The translations under genes were made by a program, and so were the position numbers. 64,000 nucleotides of DNA from Prolixibacter bellariivorans ATCC BAA-1284 (GTDB lineage Bacteria > Bacteroidota > Bacteroidia > Bacteroidales > Prolixibacteraceae). The notes under the pieces are model-generated. The model saw only the letters and a list, made by a program, of their open reading frames with translations. It did no database searches and was not told the DNA's origin. This document shows, piece after piece, positions 60,357 through 64,000 of the stretch (position 1 is its first letter; each line of letters starts with the position of its first letter). Location of the stretch: the NCBI RefSeq assembly GCF_000621705.1, contig NZ_JHXO01000005.1, positions 1 through 64,000 of the forward strand, given 5' to 3'.

Positions 60357-61529
60357 ATGAAACAGAAATCTTCCTTTTCACGTCGAAGCTTCTTTAGGCT
60401 GCTGTCAGCCGGGGGTGCCGGCTCGGTCTTGATGGCCGGAATACCGAAAAGTGTAATGGCTTCCGACGAAAACGAAAAACCGGAAACCAATATTGACAAA
60501 GCGCTTCAACATCCGCGCAATAAAAATTCCATGCCGGGGAAATATCCTGCCCGGGTTGTGAAAGTGGTCCATCCGGGTAGTGTGGTCGATAACCAACCGG
60601 TTGAATCTGAAGCGTATCGCATGATTGCAGATGGACTCCTCAAATTGACCGGAGAGAAGAAACTGCACAAAGCCTGGCGGAAGTTTGTGAAGCCGGGAGA
60701 GAAGATTGGTTTGAAAGTGAATCCCGTAGCCGGGAAATTGTTGACGACAAGTCACGCTGTTGTGCAGGCTGTCGTGAAGCAGTTGGAAGATTCGGGCATT
60801 TCGCGTTCGGATATTGTCATTTGGGACCGCAGGGAAATGCAGTTGCACGAAACCGGTTTTACCGAAGATAATTATCCGGGAATCGCAATCCGCGGAACGG
60901 AGCAGCAGGACAAAGACGGGGGATTTTTCGACAAAGACGGCATTCTTTATGGAGAAAAAAACATCGACAAAAATTGGTTTTACTGGGCTGATGTCAACGG
61001 CGAATACGATGAGTACACCTTGCCTTACATGGTAAACGGTGGAAAAGAATCGTACTTCACAAAAATTATTACGCAGGAGGTGGATAAGATCATCAACATT
61101 CCGATTTTAAAAAATGCCGGAACCACAGTTACCTGTTGCATGAAAAATCTGGCGTACGGAAGTATCAGCAATACCGGAAGATTGCACAAGCAGCTTTGGT
61201 CAGAGACAACAGCACAGGTTTGTGCCTTTCCGCCTTTGCGCGATAAAGTGGTGCTGAACATTGTGGATGGTTTGAAAGGTTGCTTCGACGGTGGACCCGC
61301 AGCTAACCCGCAGTTTCTGACTAATTACAAAACGATTCTGCTCGGTAGTGATCCGGTGGCCGTTGACCGCATTGCATATGACATCGTTCTGAAGAAAAGA
61401 ATGGAAGAAGGTGTTCAGAAAAAAGAATCTCCTAACGGAACAAAGTTTATGGAATTGGCTTCCGGTTACGGTTTGGGCGAAGCCACCCCGTCGAAAATAA
61501 CATTGGAAAACATCGAAATAAAAGCATAA
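60357..61529 (+). CDS. Tat-exported DUF362 protein
   Basis: A 390-residue protein with a twin-arginine signal (SRRSFFRLLSAGGAG), implying export in a folded, possibly cofactor-bearing state. The body fits DUF362: KPGEKIGLKVNP, SRSDIVIWDRREM, IINIPILKNAGTTVTCCMKN, DGLKGCFDGGP and GSDPVAVDRIAYDI. Cysteine pair CC in the middle could bind metal; no ferredoxin motif is seen. The function of DUF362 is unknown. Its stop codon overlaps the next start (TAATG), so the two are coupled. Confidence 0.85.
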   Translation: MKQKSSFSRRSFFRLLSAGGAGSVLMAGIPKSVMASDENEKPETNIDKALQHPRNKNSMPGKYPARVVKVVHPGSVVDNQPVESEAYRMIADGLLKLTGEKKLHKAWRKFVKPGEKIGLKVNPVAGKLLTTSHAVVQAVVKQLEDSGISRSDIVIWDRREMQLHETGFTEDNYPGIAIRGTEQQDKDGGFFDKDGILYGEKNIDKNWFYWADVNGEYDEYTLPYMVNGGKESYFTKIITQEVDKIINIPILKNAGTTVTCCMKNLAYGSISNTGRLHKQLWSETTAQVCAFPPLRDKVVLNIVDGLKGCFDGGPAANPQFLTNYKTILLGSDPVAVDRIAYDIVLKKRMEEGVQKKESPNGTKFMELASGYGLGEATPSKITLENIEIKA

Positions 61530-62326
61530 TGTTCAAGAGTATCTATTACCTGGTTTTTTCCCTTTTTGTCATGATATCGCAGGCGATTGCTGCTGATAAA
61601 GTGGAGTTGAATGATAATGAATTTCCCGGTTTGAAAGTAACCGAAACGAAAATATATGATGGTGGTTCCCTGTGGGGATACATGGATGGTGGTGCCGATC
61701 TCTATCTCGAGTATGGTTTTCAGAAACTGACTTCTCAAACGGTGACATGCGACGATGTTTCTTTTCAGGTAGACATTTTTGAGATGAACAACCCGCTGTC
61801 CGCTTTTGGCATTTATTCGGTAAACCGCTTTCGTTGTAAGTTAGGTTGTGACACGCTGGTTTCGAACGATTGCCTGAATGCTTACCAATACCAAATCGTC
61901 GCGGGAAAGTATTACATCAACATTGTGAATCAAGTGGGAAGTTCCAAAGCCATCGAAACGTCATTGCAAATAGGTCGACTGTTTGAGCAAAAGCTGAAAG
62001 GACAACCGGAAGTTGCTTTCCCAAGTGAGATCGAGAAAAACCTGACAGCCAATAACCGGATAAAACTGAAATTGATGGTGGGACGACTTGGTGTGCAGAA
62101 TGGATACCCTGACTGGTCCGAATTTTTGTCTGGTTGGGAAAATTATCATTTGTGGATGTTACCTGTTGAAGATAAGACATTGCTGGTGCTGACATGGAAC
62201 TCCGGAGTTATCCCACCCAAGTTTAAAGAACTACTGACATCAGGAAAGGAAACCGATTTGCCTCGCAGTATTGCTTCCAAAGATTTTGAACTGCAGGATG
62301 GCCGACTGATTGTTTGGGAGAATTGA
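61529..62326 (+). CDS. Exported DUF6599-like protein
   Basis: A 265-residue protein with a Sec signal peptide (cleaved near AIAA). The block YDGGSLWGYMDGGADLYLEY is characteristic of proteins annotated DUF6599 (from memory). NPLSAFGIYSVNRFR and NYHLWMLPVEDKTLLVLTW follow. Function unknown. Translational coupling to the Tat-exported DUF362 protein suggests they act together in the periplasm. Confidence 0.75.
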   Translation: MFKSIYYLVFSLFVMISQAIAADKVELNDNEFPGLKVTETKIYDGGSLWGYMDGGADLYLEYGFQKLTSQTVTCDDVSFQVDIFEMNNPLSAFGIYSVNRFRCKLGCDTLVSNDCLNAYQYQIVAGKYYINIVNQVGSSKAIETSLQIGRLFEQKLKGQPEVAFPSEIEKNLTANNRIKLKLMVGRLGVQNGYPDWSEFLSGWENYHLWMLPVEDKTLLVLTWNSGVIPPKFKELLTSGKETDLPRSIASKDFELQDGRLIVWEN

Positions 62327-62359
62327 GAATATTGTTGTTACTATATTTGGTTTTGAAAT

Positions 62360-62395
62360 AAAGGGCTATCCGATGACGGATGGCTCTTTTTTATT
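62360..62395 (+). terminator. Terminator of the DUF362 operon
   Basis: AAAGGGCTATCCG / CGGATGGCTCTTT (13 bp with two G-T pairs) and an ATGA loop run into TTTTATTTT. The following 230 bp hold no gene that I can support. Confidence 0.88.
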
Positions 62396-62624
62396 TTCCA
62401 ATGAAAAAGTTTGCTAATGGCAATAAAAGTGACGATTTGACAGTATTTTCTGTTTGGCAGGCACTACGTCAGGACAATGTGACGATAGCTGAATGTGTTG
62501 TATTGGGTTAAAAATTAATCGAATAGATGTGTTTTGTGTTTGAGCTTGATCTTTTGGTATGTCATTTGATATCGATACATCAAGATATTTAAAAATATAG
62601 TTTATTCATTAATTAGTTGAAATC

Positions 62625-62975
62625 ATGTTACAAACCAACTTGAAACACATTATGACCGCTGATGAACATCAGAAGTTCATCGAAGAGAATGATAATGTAA
62701 TGATTTGCTGTGGTCGTATGGGTCCCATGTGTATTCCGGTTTACGGAATTATGGAAGAGCTGGAAGATGACTATACTCACGTAACTTTTGCTGATATGGA
62801 ATTTGATAATCCAGAAGCAGCTGTCATTCGAAACGCTCCTGAGTGCCGTGGATTTATGGGACTGCCGTTCACTGTATATTACAAAAATGGCAAACTGGTA
62901 AAAGCTACCAGCAGCATTCAGTCCATGGATCAGGTTACTGCTATTCTTAACGAACAGTTTGGCGAGCCGAAATAA
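62625..62975 (+). CDS. Atypical thioredoxin-fold protein
   Basis: A 116-residue thioredoxin-like protein. The cis-proline strand is clear (FMGLPFTVYYKNGKLVKATS), but the WCGPC site is replaced by CCGRMGPMCIP: Cys28 and Cys29, then Cys36, where Cys36 aligns with the second thioredoxin cysteine and the first aligns with Gly. Cys74 lies just before the cis-proline. It sits 92 nt upstream of thioredoxin reductase and is probably its partner, using a different cysteine pair (inference). Confidence 0.8.
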   Translation: MLQTNLKHIMTADEHQKFIEENDNVMICCGRMGPMCIPVYGIMEELEDDYTHVTFADMEFDNPEAAVIRNAPECRGFMGLPFTVYYKNGKLVKATSSIQSMDQVTAILNEQFGEPK

Positions 62976-63067
62976 AACACACAAAGCTGACCTGCTGTCA
63001 GACGGAAGTTGCAGCGGGTTCAGCTTTCTTCCGGTTAAACCGGAAAACACTTTAAGATTGGAATCAG

Positions 63068-64000
63068 ATGAAAGAAGATACCATTTATGATGTCATTATT
63101 CTGGGGGCAGGAGCTGCCGGTTTAGCTGCCGGAATTTATACATCACGGGCTAAACTCAGTACGCTTATTCTTAATGAGGGTACACCCGGTGGGCAATTGG
63201 TACTGACACACGAAATTGCCAACTATCCCGGAGTTGAATCCACCAGCGGATATCAACTGGGAAATATTATGAAGAAGCAGGCCAAATCGTTTGGCTGCAA
63301 AATAAAATCGAATCTGCACATCACCGCAGTCGATCTGAAGAGCGAAACCAAAACCGTTGAGGTCAACGGAAAAGATACATACGCTGCCCATACAGTCATT
63401 CTGGCACCGGGGGGGCGTCCACGCATGCTGAATGTTCCGGGTGAAGAAGAATTTAAGGGAAAAGGTATTTCCTACTGTGCTACTTGCGATGGCGACTTCT
63501 TCCAGGATAAGGAAATTATTGTAGTTGGCGGTGGTAACTCCGCGCTGGAAGAAGCCGTTTCGCTGACGAAATATGCATCGAAAGTGACCATCGTCCACCA
63601 GTTCGATCATTTTCAGGGATTTGAACACGCCATCCGTGACGCCCGCGAAAATGAAAAAATTGAGTTCGAGATGGAATCCATGATTCAGGAGTTCATCGGA
63701 AGCGAAAACCTCGAAGCAGCCAGGGTGAAGAATATGCGGACAGGCGAGGAGAAGATTATCAATGTAGAGGGAACGTTTATTTTCATCGGTTACGTTCCGA
63801 ATACCGCTTTCTTTAAGGATGTGGTTGAGCTGAATGAATACGGCGAACTTTTGACGGACGGCCGTATGAAAACTAATATTCCCGGAGTGTATGGTGCCGG
63901 CGATAGTATTAAAAAACCCTACCGTCAGGTAACAACAGCCGTTGCCGACGGCACAATAGCAGCTCTCTCTGCTGCAGAATATGTCAACGAAATAAAGCGA
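63068..64000 (+). CDS. trxB: Thioredoxin reductase (cut by the window end)
   Basis: NADPH- and FAD-dependent reductase; 311 codons are present without a stop, so only the extreme C-terminus is missing. The FAD site is IILGAGAAGLAAGIYTSRA, the redox-active disulfide is Cys137-Ala-Thr-Cys140, the NADPH site is VVGGGNSALEEAVSL, and the terminal FAD motif is GVYGAGDS. It follows an atypical thioredoxin gene, likely its substrate. Confidence 0.96.
   Translation, partial: MKEDTIYDVIILGAGAAGLAAGIYTSRAKLSTLILNEGTPGGQLVLTHEIANYPGVESTSGYQLGNIMKKQAKSFGCKIKSNLHITAVDLKSETKTVEVNGKDTYAAHTVILAPGGRPRMLNVPGEEEFKGKGISYCATCDGDFFQDKEIIVVGGGNSALEEAVSLTKYASKVTIVHQFDHFQGFEHAIRDARENEKIEFEMESMIQEFIGSENLEAARVKNMRTGEEKIINVEGTFIFIGYVPNTAFFKDVVELNEYGELLTDGRMKTNIPGVYGAGDSIKKPYRQVTTAVADGTIAALSAAEYVNEIKR

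Overview
The window looks like chromosomal DNA of a Bacteroidota bacterium, probably a Marinilabiliales/Prolixibacteraceae-type organism (lineage inferred, not tested). Support comes from a Bacteroidota-style 5S rRNA, repeated promoter -7 elements of the TAnnTTTG type, A-rich leaders with few Shine-Dalgarno sites, and typical gene families (TPR histidine kinase, FKBP lipoproteins, MnmD, PafA-like phosphatase fold, NrtR-type regulators, pyrophosphate-linked PpdK). I see no phage, insertion sequence, CRISPR array or tRNA. Most genes are core; the interest lies in unusual domain combinations and regulatory sites.

Layout. 1-240: end of an rRNA operon (5S plus terminator). 0.7-9.5 kb: orphan TPR histidine kinase, a protist-like IMP dehydrogenase, and a translation group (RlmD, an ABC-F ATPase overlapping RlmB) followed by an Lrp regulator. 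9.8-17.7 kb: transglutaminase-like lipoprotein, nitroreductase, an ECF sigma/anti-sigma pair divergent from a DUF6249 gene with matching ECF-type promoters on both sides, an M64 peptidase, a YbdG-like MscS channel and a second Lrp paralogue. 17.7-28.6 kb (mostly minus strand): DUF3127 protein with an SSB-like tail, two FKBPs, MnmD, MATE, YciO, TrkH/TrkA, ComEC, peptide deformylase, RuvX. 28.9-35.3 kb: basic secreted protein, PpdK, a possible small RNA, NagB, a holin-like membrane protein and an EamA transporter.

35.4-41.5 kb is the most system-like locus: a TetR regulator with a canonical EF-hand loop in its ligand domain and twin palindromic operators over its own promoter, followed by a LolA-like periplasmic carrier, two FtsX-type permeases, a LolD-like ATPase and an outer-membrane beta-barrel. 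This reads as a dedicated, perhaps calcium-sensitive, inner-to-outer-membrane lipid or lipoprotein export machine.

41.7-45.9 kb is a tight operon for 8-amino-Kdo lipopolysaccharide sugar: KdnA-like aminotransferase, KdnB-like oxidase, KdsA, and a fusion of a transaldolase/fructose-6-phosphate-aldolase barrel to a KdsD-type CBS pair. The fusion keeps the Schiff-base lysine but has changed the proton-relay residues. It may supply or regulate the Kdo precursor in place of an ordinary arabinose-5-phosphate isomerase.

46-64 kb: nitroreductase, AraC regulator, a PafA-family protein that has lost most catalytic and metal residues, CYTH protein, CutC, HisS, HutH, a second ECF sigma/anti-sigma/CpxP-like set, two NrtR-like regulators with dead Nudix boxes flanking YchF, a Tat-exported DUF362 protein coupled to a DUF6599-like protein, and an atypical thioredoxin next to thioredoxin reductase, which is cut by the window end.
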